Below are positions 12,801 to 24,800 of a stretch of DNA of 64,000 bases, piece by piece. Origin of the DNA: Liolophura sinensis (lineage: Eukaryota; Mollusca; Polyplacophora; Chitonida; Chitonidae); contig NC_088298.1 in the NCBI RefSeq assembly GCF_032854445.1, positions 15,613,504 through 15,677,503 of the forward strand, read 5' to 3'. Within the stretch, counting starts at the first letter, position 1, and each line of letters starts with the position of its first letter. The position numbers and the translations under genes are program-made. The notes beneath the pieces are model-generated. The model ran no database searches. It saw nothing but the letters and a program-made list of their open reading frames with translations, and was not told the DNA's origin.

Positions 12801-15800
12801 TCATTCCGTATGTAAAAGATTAACATTCTGTATATACTGATAGTTCATAATGTTTTCAGTTTGCAAATAAAATCATTAAAATTTGTCTTGTTGAAAGACA
12901 TAAATAATCTGTTACACATAACTTAATATCTTAAGCCCCTGACCAGTAGGATTGCTTCTTGGAATGCAGCTCTGAGGGATTCAGCCAATCAGAGTGTTTG
13001 TTGACATACTGCTCTAGATGGTGCAGCCATTGCGATTGCTTGCTGTGAAATGCAACTTAAACTGGCAGAGCCAGTAAAACTGCTTGTTTGGAATGCAGCT
13101 CCCATTTGGTCAGCCACCGAAAATGCTTGTGGGTGTTGCATCAGGTTTAAATGTGAAAATTTACCATATGTCTGCCAAGGTCCTAAGATTGACATTTTGT
13201 TTCCTCCAATCTTTATGCCAACATTAGTGTAATATATTGCAAAGAGTGTCAAGATCAAGCAGTCAAATTTGAGAGCTCAGTTGGTTAGCGCGCTAGCGCA
13301 GCGTAATGACCCAGGAGTCTCTCACCAACGCGGTCACTGTGATTTCAAGTCCAGCTCATGCTGGCTTCCTCTCCGGCCGTATGTGGGAAGGTCTGACAGC
13401 AACCTGCAGATGGTTGTGGGTTTCCCCTCTGCCCGGTTTTCTCCCACCGTAATACTGGCCGCCGTCGTATAAGTGAAATATTCTTGAGTATGGCGTAAAA
13501 CACCAATCAAATAAATAAATCAAATAAATAAATCAAATAAATCAAATTTGAGAATAAATCACACTGGCTATCTGACCGATTATTGTAGACAAGAGAAGAG
13601 TTGCGAGACGCTCTAGAGAATGAAATCCGGGCGTTCATGGTCGACCGTGAGCTGGGAGCAACTCACATCATCGCCTGGAACCACCAAGAGTTTGAGGTCC
13701 CGTACAACTGTCTCGCTGAGGAAATCAAAATAGGTGGGTGAGGTCAAATTATAAATAGGTAGGAGGTAGGAATAAGAGATTGTTTTTGTTATCTTATAGC
13801 TGTGTATAATATACAGAGGGTATAGCACAGTGAAGGTTGAGTATTATAAATATTTTTCGAGTGAGAGATAAAAATGATAACCCAGGTAGCTTCGAATGAG
13901 GCGTTGAGTTGGTTAACATTTCCACCTGTCATGAGAAAAGTATTTATGATATTCAACCTTTACTGTGCAATATTCTATTTATTATTTATATTTTTGACAT
14001 TGTCCTAATTTTGTGTATTTGAATGTATTTAAGTAATGTGTTTAGCTGCAGGCCTTCACAGGCTTGTGTATGAAGAGTGACGTCGCACATGACGTCTTGT
14101 ATAACGTCATGTCTTGTGGCGTGACGTAAGAAATGTTGAAGTTGACTAAACTTGTATTATACTAAGCTGGGTTTGGAAGGTCATAAAGCAAAATGTTTCT
14201 TTGTGATATCATGGCTTCGGGGTCTGTAATAATGAAAATGATATCAAACTCTAGCCAGTGAGAAGATATCACGCTATGTGACGTCATGGCATCAGGATGT
14301 GTAATATCAAAAGTGATATCTAACTCTATAGCCGGTGAGATATCACGTTTATCATGAATAAAATCCTGACATTTCGCCTTTATATAAATGATAAAACTGT
14401 ATTTAACCTATTATTTGAGATTGTGCTTGTCACATAATTTATGTTGATTTTATAAAACAGTTTTGTACGTGGGAAGGCCTTCCAGCAACATGCGGATGGT
14501 CGTGGGTGTTCACCGGGCTTTTCCCAGTTTCCGCCCACCATAATGCTTGTTGCTGTCGTATAAGTGAAATATTCTTGAGTACGTCGTAAAACATCAATCA
14601 AATAAATAAATATATAAATATAAAAGAGTTTTGAAGGTGATAGTAGGATGATGTGATCAGAAACAATTGTTTTGATTTATGTATTTATTTATTTATTTGA
14701 TTGGTGTTTTACGCCGTACTCAAGAATATTTCACTTATACGATGTTGGCCAGCATTATGGTGGGCAAAAACTGGGCAGAGCCCGGGGGAAACCCACGACC
14801 ATCCGCAGGTTGCTGCATGACCATATTTGTTTTACCATGTAATTGTTTTTAATCACAGTATATAAACTGTGATGGGTATTTTAGGTGCATGTGAACTAAA
14901 GGAAATTTTTCATGGTCTGAAAATGTAAACTGTCTGACATTTCAAGGGATTTTGACGAATATATATCCTGGAAGTGTAAAATTATAAATTATTACTAATA
15001 TTTCAGGGGATTATTATCTCAGGCTGTTGTTAGAAGAGGACACAGAGTCAGAAGAAACCAGCGCCATCAAAAAATCGTAAGTTGATGTTAAATGTTCTGA
15101 AGAACAGACATGCTCTCTGGTTGTTCTTGAGAAGATCTGTTGCCAGTTGGATAGTCGTGAGTCCCTTCTACACACCACCTTCTTAACAATTTTTCAGTCA
15201 TACGATGATGAAGGAATCCTTAGAGTGCATGCAGTGTGCCTGCTTTCCACCGCTCTTTTATCTTGTGCTGCTTCACTGAGATGCCTTATCGAAAGCAAGT
15301 TAGCTGCCCTGCCTTAGCCGTTATACTGATACAGGTCAACCAGTCGTTGCACTATCCCTTTCATGCTGAACGCCCAGCGAGGAAGTTACAACTTCCTCTT
15401 TTAAAGGTGTGGCTCGACCCAGGATTGTCCCTGGATCTACCGCTCCAGAAGCGGAAGAAATAGTAAAACTTCCCTATAAAAGTGGGCCTTTAAGGCAGTT
15501 GAATGAATGAGAATTGAACAAAATGTGTTGCATGTAAAGTGTTAAACTTTAGGTGAAATAAACGGATTTCTTTTTAAACATTTACAGGGCCTCCATGGCT
15601 CAGTTGGTTAGCGCACTAGCGCAACATAATGACCCAGGAGTCTCTCATCAATGCGGTCACTGTGAGTTCATGTCCAGCTAATGCTGGCTTCCTCTCCGGC
15701 CGTATGTGGGAAGGTCTGTCAGCAATCTGCGGATGGTCGTGGGTTTCCCTCGGGCTCTGCCCGGTTTCCACCCACCATAATGCTGGATGTCGTCGTATAA

Positions 15801-18800
15801 GTGAATGTATTCTTGAGTACGGCGTAAAACACCAATCAAATAAATAAATAAATTTAAACATTTACGAGGTAGTCTAATACTTGTAGTGAAGAAATAATCT
15901 GAAGATCTTTAATCCTTCACAGGTATGAATTCTTCAACGATTTATACCATCGATTTCTGCTGACCTCCAAGACCAACATGAAGTGTATGTGTCTGCAGGC
16001 CATGACAATCGTCTACGGTCGATGCCACGAGGAAATAGGGGCCTTCAATGACACACGCTACATCGTAGGCATGCTGGAAAGGGTAGGTAACTCTGCATAC
16101 ATGTAGTTAAGCATGCTCAAAACGTAGAGTCATTGGAAGTACAATTCGCTGTAAAGTCTACCGGTTAACTACCTTCTATTTTTGTGGAAAACCTGTTGGT
16201 CGAGTGGTCTAGACGGTTGACATCTATACCTGTCAGAAGTAGAAATAACAGAAAATATAGCTGCTCAAACAGCGAGGCCAAAGTTCAAGCCGGTATTGGG
16301 TGTCGCTCCCAGTTAATTGAGTGGTGTCTTTATGCGTTGATACATAACCAACTTACCATATATTCCTAGCCATCAGTACGCTTCATAGCGTGTACATGTA
16401 AATGTGCCAAATATAGTAAATCAGCCTGTGGCCAATATTTGAAGGAGGGCATCTCCTGTGTTTAACATGGTTTAGCGATTTTCAGCATATTTATATCCCT
16501 TTTTACACGGCAGTTTTCAGCTTTAGAGCTATGACAGTTTTCCGTCACGTGACTTGCAAATATGGGGGAATTAACTGCTTTTCTCAACTTCACAGCCACA
16601 ATTTGCGACGGGTGGCATACTTACAGTATTTCTATATTCATCCTGGACATGAATAGATTGTTTATGCATTATAAATTTATATATAACATATACTCATAAA
16701 AAATGTGCCAAAATATAGTGAATTAGTCTTTTGTCAAACTTTGAAGCCATGTACATTTTGTATTTATGAAGACAGCTCAGAGAGTTTCACAAAACATACA
16801 GTACATATGTAGCCCCACCCATTTAGGATTTTTGAGATTTACAGCTGTACATGACTTGTGTCAGTTTTGTGTCACGTAACCAACAAATATGGGGGACAAT
16901 TTTTCGATTGTTGATTAGAAATGCTTCCATCAGCTAAAAAGCACAACTTCAGATCCTTTCCTAAACCATACTGAAGTTTCAGTTAGGTACCATTTGTCAT
17001 TTTCTCATAAAGTGTCTCAAAGTATTGCAAAGAATAATAATAATAATAATCCAAACGAATGCAACAGGGATTCAAGCCTGAATGGTTTGAACCCCTACAA
17101 GAAGGATTCAAGCCTGAGTTTGAACTCCTACAAGAGGGATTCAAGCCTGAGTTTGAACTCCTACAAGAGGGATTCAAGCCTGAATGGTTTGAACCCCTAC
17201 AAGAGGGATTCAAGCCTGAATGGTTTGAACCCCTACAAGAGGGATTCAAGCCTGAATGGTTTGAACCCCTACAAGAGGGATTCAAGCCTGAATGGTTTGA
17301 ACCCCTACAAGAGGGATTCAAGCCTGAATGGTTTGAACCCCTACAAGAGGGATTCAAGCCTGAATGGTTTGAACCCCTACAAGAGGGATTCAAGCCTGAA
17401 TGGTTTGAACCCCTACAAGAGGGATTCAAGCCTGAATGGTTTGAACCCCTACAAGAGGGATTCAAGCCTGAATGGTTTGAACCTCTACAAGAGGGATTCA
17501 AGCCTGAATGGTTTGAACCCCTACAAGAGGGATTCAAGCCTGAATGGTTTGAACCCCTACAAGTGGGATTCAAGCCTGAGTTTGAACTCCTACAACAGGG
17601 ATTCAAGCCTGAGTTGAACCCCTACAAGAGGGATTCAAACCTGAATGGTTTGAACCCCTAATAAACTTGGTCATGGGTAGGTGACACCAATATTATTGCT
17701 TTTCAAAGCTTTCTTTTTTTTGTTTTTCTTCTTTTTTTTTTTTATAACCTCTTTCGACATTGCAAAAAGATTTATTCTGCCCGTAAACCAACCATTTTAA
17801 ATTGGTGCACCTTATTTGTTACAAATAAAGTTAAAACATGACAAACATTTATTTGGCTCCGTCATCGTAATGGATCTTTTTAGCTTTCTTTGATCCATAA
17901 AGTAATCATAACTAATGCCATGTTTTCAGTGCTCAGACAAACTGGAGAGAGATAGACTTGTACATTTCCTCAACAAACTCATCTTACACCCGGTAAGTCT
18001 GCTTTGTTAACTGCTCTGTGTGCATACGTGGTGTGCCAGCAACCTGCGGGCTCTGTCCGGTTTCTTCCCACCATAATGCTGGCTGCAGTCATTTAAGTGA
18101 AATAATCCTGCATATAGTATGGTGTAAAAAACCATTGAGATAAATAAATAAACGACTGGACTGTGTGTCATAAGCAGAAACTTCTCCTGTGTGTTAAACA
18201 GTTCAGTGGATACAATTTAAGTGGAGAAAGTTTCTGTACTTCGGGCACCAAACTCTGGCTGGTCATGGTTTTTCCCCGGGCTCTGCCCGGTTTCCTCACA
18301 CCATAATGCTGGCTGCCTTTGTATAGGTGAAGTATACTTGAGTACAGTGAAAACTCCAGTCAAATAAATAAATAAAACAATTTTTGGTATTAAACCTTTT
18401 TCTAACTTGTCAGTCATAAATTATGAAAGATGTATGTGGAGTAAGATCATTTTTTCAGCATTTGTGACCAAACAGTTAGGGTGACAACCTCAGTGAAAGT
18501 ATCTATGCTGATCTTATTTTATGATGGGTTTTTATTTAAACATAAATGTATATACGTTTTACATATTTTCATATTTTTAAGGCTTCTACACCTTTGTTCA
18601 GAGTTGTCAGGTTTTAGTTTTACAAGAAAATAAATAATATTAAGCATATGTTTGAAATATCAGAATATTAAGGATATTGCATAGAAATCTCGTTCTGAGT
18701 AACTGACAGTGACATTTGAATGAACATAGTTGATGTGTAAAAGTTGTGTATTCTTTTGTATAATTTGTCGGACTGGTAGATCCAGGATCAATCCTTGATC

Positions 18801-21800
18801 GAGTCACACCTAAGACTTTAAAAGAGGAAGTTGTAACTTCCTCGCTTGGCGTTCAGCATGAAGGGGATAGTGCAACGACTGGTTGACCTGTATCAGTATA
18901 ATGGCTCGGGCGGGGCGGCTTACTTGCCTTCGGTAAGTCGTCTCAGTGAAGCAGCACTAGATGAAAGAGCGGTGGAAATCCGTCCTGCTACAAGGAGGCA
19001 CATTACACGTACATGCACCCTAAGGATTCCTTCGTCGTCATATGACTGAAAAATTGTTGAGTACAACGTTAAACCCCAAGCACTCACTCACTCACTCTTT
19101 TGTATAATTTGTATAATTTTGTGAATTTCAGAAAAACGTGAAAGAAATTATGAATGCCAATGGTATTAAGACACTGGTGGACTTGTTAACCCTGGCTCAT
19201 CTACACACGACGAGAGCCACTGTTCCATTACAGGTAAGGTTTGTGATTGTGACCTCTTAAAGGTAATATTTGGGATGCCTTTATACTTAATTATGATGTT
19301 GCTTACTTCGGAAAATCAAGATTCTTCTTCCAATGAAATATTGTTGTTTCATGCCAGTATGATGTTTACCTCTTCGGTGGCCTAATGGTTAGAGCGTCTG
19401 CCTCAAAGTTGGGAGGTCTGGGATCAAACCCGGGACTGGTCATACCAAAGACTAAAAATGGTACTTGTTGCGGCAGTCAGCACTGAGGGTTAGAGCAGGG
19501 AACAGGACTGGTTGGTGACTGGGTAGGGTGTCGTGTCTGGTGTCTTCGGCATGTGCTTTAAGTGATGGCAGCACTTTGGCGACATGGACTCGCCCTGCCA
19601 CAGAAAGACACAGTCTATATACACACATCTAATGACTCCCCGTCTTCTTTTGACCGAAAAATTGTTAAGTACAACGTTAAACCTCAAGCATTCATTCATT
19701 CATTCTGTTGATATTCGGCACTGTTGTTGTTTCACACAAATGTGATTGAGGCCTCTTTCGTTGTTCTTCCAGACCAATGTGATCGAGGCGTCACCAGACA
19801 TGAAGCGTGAGAGCGAGAAGGAGTGGTATTTTGGTAACAAGGACAAAGAGAGGTTGGGGCCATACAGCTTTGATGAGGTCAGTCCATTTTTTTGTGTTTT
19901 TGTTTTTTTAATTCCAAATTGATATGTAGCTTCTTATGAATAAGAACAATTATACATTGTGCGTGAACGAGAGATACAGATGAACAGGAAAAGGAGAAAG
20001 ACACAGTCAAAACAAAGCCCTGACCTCTGAGATTCGTCATGATGTTTTGATCATAGTCAGTTTACCCTGATTGAAGCCCAAGAAATTGTTTGCAGTCACA
20101 CCTAAACTGACGTATTGAATCTGGCAGGACTTCTATTTATCTGTGGTAGTCGCATGATTATGAAATCAAAGGCCCTCTATGACAAAACTGTGCATATGTA
20201 CGCACCTTTTAAACAAGAGAGTAACATCAAGGGAGGTAATTAAGTGCGTCCCTATTCGTAAAGAAAGTTCGGGTTCCAGAGCACATATAGCTCATGTGAC
20301 AAAGCTGGACGGATTAAGATTCCTCTAATTCCTCAACGTTTTTCACATGAAAGAGCAACTTTTATACATATTCATAATGTGATTTTGGAGAAAAAACTAC
20401 AATAGTTGGATTCACTAATTTCAGGGCTTCACAAAAAGTACAATTTTTTCAATCAACACAGAATAATGATACCAGATATGCTTGAATAAAAACACCTGGC
20501 AGACATGCGAAAAGGTTGACAAATTATAGAAGTCAGAATTTATATTGATTGATTCGAATCACAACGGGTTTTTGTGCTTTTGTTGAATACAACTTAATTA
20601 AATTGATCTGTATAATTAAATATTTTCACTGCAAATCATACACGCTCCAGCCGTACGTGGAAAGGTCTGCAGGCAACCTGCGGATGGCAATGGTTTCCCC
20701 CTGGGCTCTGTTCGGTTTCCTCTCGCCATATTGCTGGCCACCGTTGTATTATTAAAGTTTTCTTGAGTGTGGCGGGGCCTCCGTGGCTCAGTTTGTTAGC
20801 GCGCTAGTGCTGCGTGATGACCCAGCAGTCTCTCATCAGTGCGGTCGCTGTAAGATCAAATCCAGCTCATGCTGGCTTCCTCTCTGGCCATGGGTGGGAA
20901 GGTCTGACAGCAACCTGCGGATGGTCATGGGTTTCCCCTGGGCTCTGTCCGGTTTCCACCCACCCTAATGCTGGCCACCGTCGTATAAGTGAAATATTCT
21001 TGAGTACGGCATAAAACACCAATCAAATAAATAAATAAATAAATTCTTGAGTGGCGTAAAACACCAGTCAAATCAGATCAAAATACAAATGATACACGTT
21101 CCACATGAATAATTTCTTGATGTCGAGTACTACATTAGACTATCAATTTAACAATTGTTTCATTTGTTTTTAATTTTTGCAGATGAAGGATTTCTATAAG
21201 GAGGGTACAGTCCATGCCAAGACACGGTGCTGGGCACAGGGTATGGACGGCTGGCGACCCATGCAGGCCGTTCCGCAGCTCAAGTGGACGATACTGGCCA
21301 CTGGTCAAGCAGTCATGAACGAGTCAGACCTGGCCACACTCATCCTCAACATGCTCAACAAGATGACAGAGTTCTACCCAAGCAGGTACGGATTAATCTT
21401 TTCTGTCTCATGATCAGACTAAAAGAGTCGCTGTGAGTTCAAGTTCAGCTCATGCTGGCTTCCTCTCCGGCCGTAAGTGGGAAGGTCTGACAGCAGCATG
21501 CGGATGGTCATGGGTTTCCCCCGGGCTGTGCCCGGTTTCCACCCACCCTAATGCTGGCCACCGTCGTATACGTGAAATATTCTTGAGTACAGCGTAAAAC
21601 ACCAGTGAAATAAATACATAAATCAGACTAAAAGTGAGGGGTATTTGTATCCGTCTGTCTGTCTGTCTGTCTGTCTGTCTCTGTTTTTCACGCAGTGACT
21701 TCTATGCTATAACCGCTGTGAGTTCAAGTCCAGCTCATGCTGGCTTCCTCTATGGCAGTACATAAGAAGGTCTGTCTGCATCCTGTGGATGGTCGTGGGT

Positions 21801-24800
21801 TTCCCCCCTGGCTTTGCCCGGTTTCCCCCCACCATAATGCAGGCCGCTGTTGTATAAGTTAAATATTTTTGAGTGCGGCGTTAAACACCAATCAAATTAA
21901 ATTCATTTAATTAATCTATGCTATAACTGCACCAAGTATATATCAGTCAGATCTGTGCACAAGTTTTTCCATATTTAATGATCTCTTTGATTTTTCATAA
22001 CTGCTCCAGATATTGTCTGATTTTATCTGAAGCCAGAAAGTTTTGTGTGCAGATTTCGTTGTTGTGACCACTCCGATACAGTTCACAAACAAGCTTTTTC
22101 ACATTTATCGTGGGATATGAGTTGTCTGAAATCATCATTCAGACGTGCCCATAAAAAAAAAATTTGTGATGTGACCCAATACTGTATCATTTAAGCAGTA
22201 CAAAGTTTCCTACATACTGAGCGTCCCACCATCAGGTGTGGAAAATGTGTTAGTTTACATCTGATTCCCTGCGAAGACAATGTAGTACAGGCAGATGTTC
22301 TTCTTGCAACTTGTGACACTGTGGTGAATTTAGGTGTGTATGCCATAAGTTATTGGGTACATGACATGGAAAACATGTTGCATTGCTTACAGTGCTCTGG
22401 GACAAGCCAGTAGTGCGCTTGTAGCCACTCTGTGGTCTGCCAGTGGATAGAATTGGCAAATTTCTCCAATCTGTAAACTTGTTGTGTGAGGTCAAACATG
22501 TTTCATTTACTAAAAGAGCTCTGGGGACTGTTTCTTAAAGGGGTCGTAACGTTACTCCGGCCTAATCACCATGACGTTGCATACTGATGGCATAGGTCGC
22601 CTTGGCATTTGTGATCGGTGTAACATTACAACCCATTTGAGAAACAGCCCCCAAGGGACTAGCCAGTAGTGCACTGTTGGCCAGCCACTGGTCTGTCTTT
22701 GGATGGAAGTGGCGAATTTCTCCAATCAGTAAAATGGCCATATTTCTTGTAAATGTACAATGTTTTATGGCTTGAAAGAGGATTTGTACTTACTGCTCCC
22801 TGTAGTTGTATAAAATGTCCTGATTTTTCTCTGATTTTAGTATCTGAATGTTGTGAAAAGAATGACATGTAATGATGGTCATGTTGCAGAGATGTTGACG
22901 GTGCAATCGTGCGTCCACTTCCCCGAGTCAAGAGGATTTTGTCTGATGCGGTCTGTCTGCCACACTTAGTACAGGTACTATACGCACTGAAATGCTTCTC
23001 CTCAGATTTCATTGGCTTATCTGGTTCAAGCATTGTTCTTGCCACAGCCAAGTGGAGAGTTTAGCTGCTTTGAGGCCACGACATAAGAGACGATTTAACC
23101 GGGTGTTACACTTGTCAGTCTCCTAAACGTAAATTCAGGGGAGTGAATTCTTCGTCACCACGTAAACAGCAGGGGAATGATAATTTCAAAATTTGTCAAG
23201 TGCAGTGAGCTTTCAGATGGTCGCAAATAGATAAGTTTATTTTATTTACAGGAAAATCTGTCCCTAACTGATCGTCTGTGTTGCTAACTAACATGAAAAT
23301 GGTTTCTTGCATCGGTGAGCGTAAACTGCTTATATTTAATGTGACCTATGATTGGCCCAACAGTTATTTTGAAATGAAATGTCTCGTTTCATTATCCTAA
23401 GTAAATGTTCACACCTCTGAGGAGTTTGTGCATACACATGGTTTGAAAAATGACCTCGAACAATCTGGACAACCGTTCATCAAAAGACTTTCATTTCATT
23501 GTCATGAACACTGATTGTGACATTGATATAACAAAACTGTAATAAAACAATATTCATATTTGATGGGTACTTAACGCCATATTCAAGAATTTTTCACCTC
23601 TAGATTTTTTTCACTTTGAAAACTCTTACACCAGGTACATATCGGAGGTATCTTACTTGAACAACACTTGTGGGGTAATGTTGGCCAGTTACTGACACGT
23701 AATGTACAGATTTGCATACCACGTTGTTTGAAGACGTGGATTTGAACACATGTGAGATTGTGTGAAGTTCCCAGGAGCCCTGGTAGTGGCTTGTCGTTAC
23801 CATGGCCTGACAGGAACAGTGGTAGCCAAGGAATCTACAAATGTCTTGTCCAAGTATGTGGATCAGTCTTGTAAATAAATAAATCAATAACAGCCATAAA
23901 ACTGACGCTAAAAAAAGAGTATAAAATAATTGAGATGTGCAGCATGGAGAGAGAAAAAACCAGAGCAGCGACGACAGTGTGACAGCTGGCCAATTGTCAC
24001 ACGTAAGCGATGAAGTAAGACCTCTTGTCAGTTTACCTCTGTTAGGATTTTATTCTAACAGTTCATGTAAGTACCTAAATAGTAGCAAATTAAACACATC
24101 CTACCATCATGGCTGAAGCAGAATTAGATTTTAAAAAAATGCAGTAGTCTGAGTTGCATTTTATTAGAGGTGACTGATCTATAATTACTCAAAACACCTT
24201 CTGTCATGCAAACTTGATGAGAATTTTTTTTATTCTAGTCTAAGAATTTTGTTCATGACTGACTTGGCCATTTTTCCTGATTCTGAGAGTTCTAGTATGT
24301 TTAGGAATGTGTTTTGAGGTTTGCTTAGAATGTGGGATGATATTCTACTGGAAAATTGTAAGTTTCAGCACCAAAAATAATATTTTGTGAAATTTATTTG
24401 CCTCAAAAATGCACTTTTGTGCTCGAAATTTTAGGTCGTATCTGGTATATTGTGTATCAGTTCTGTATAAGAGACAGTAATCTTGAGTGTAGGTGAAATC
24501 ATCAAGCAGTCCAGGTTTGAAGCATTTGCTAAGTGGATAAGACACTTGTCTTTCAGTCAGTAGAGCACAGAAAGTGTGATTTGAATCCCAACCGTGGACA
24601 GGGTTAATTTAGGAGTTTCTCAACTTTCACTGTTCATGTAGCCATTATGGCAGTAAGCAGTAAACAGTGCTATAACATGCATTGAAGACGACCCCAGGCA
24701 CTCTGGTTACCTCCACCGATGAAAATAGCTGCTATAATAAAAGCGAGAAGTTTTTTTGAGTGTGGGGTTGGGTAACAATTGAATAAATAAATAAGACATC

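Noticed and set aside
16983-17661. Open frames of about 200 codons on both strands (repetitive proteins)
   Set aside because: The 36-bp repeat unit is a multiple of three without stops; all are by-products of the intronic minisatellite.
22659-23051. 130-codon minus-strand open frame with a CxxC-like motif
   Set aside because: It runs antisense across the DNAJC13 exon at 22,890 and part of a dispersed repeat, with no recognisable domain.
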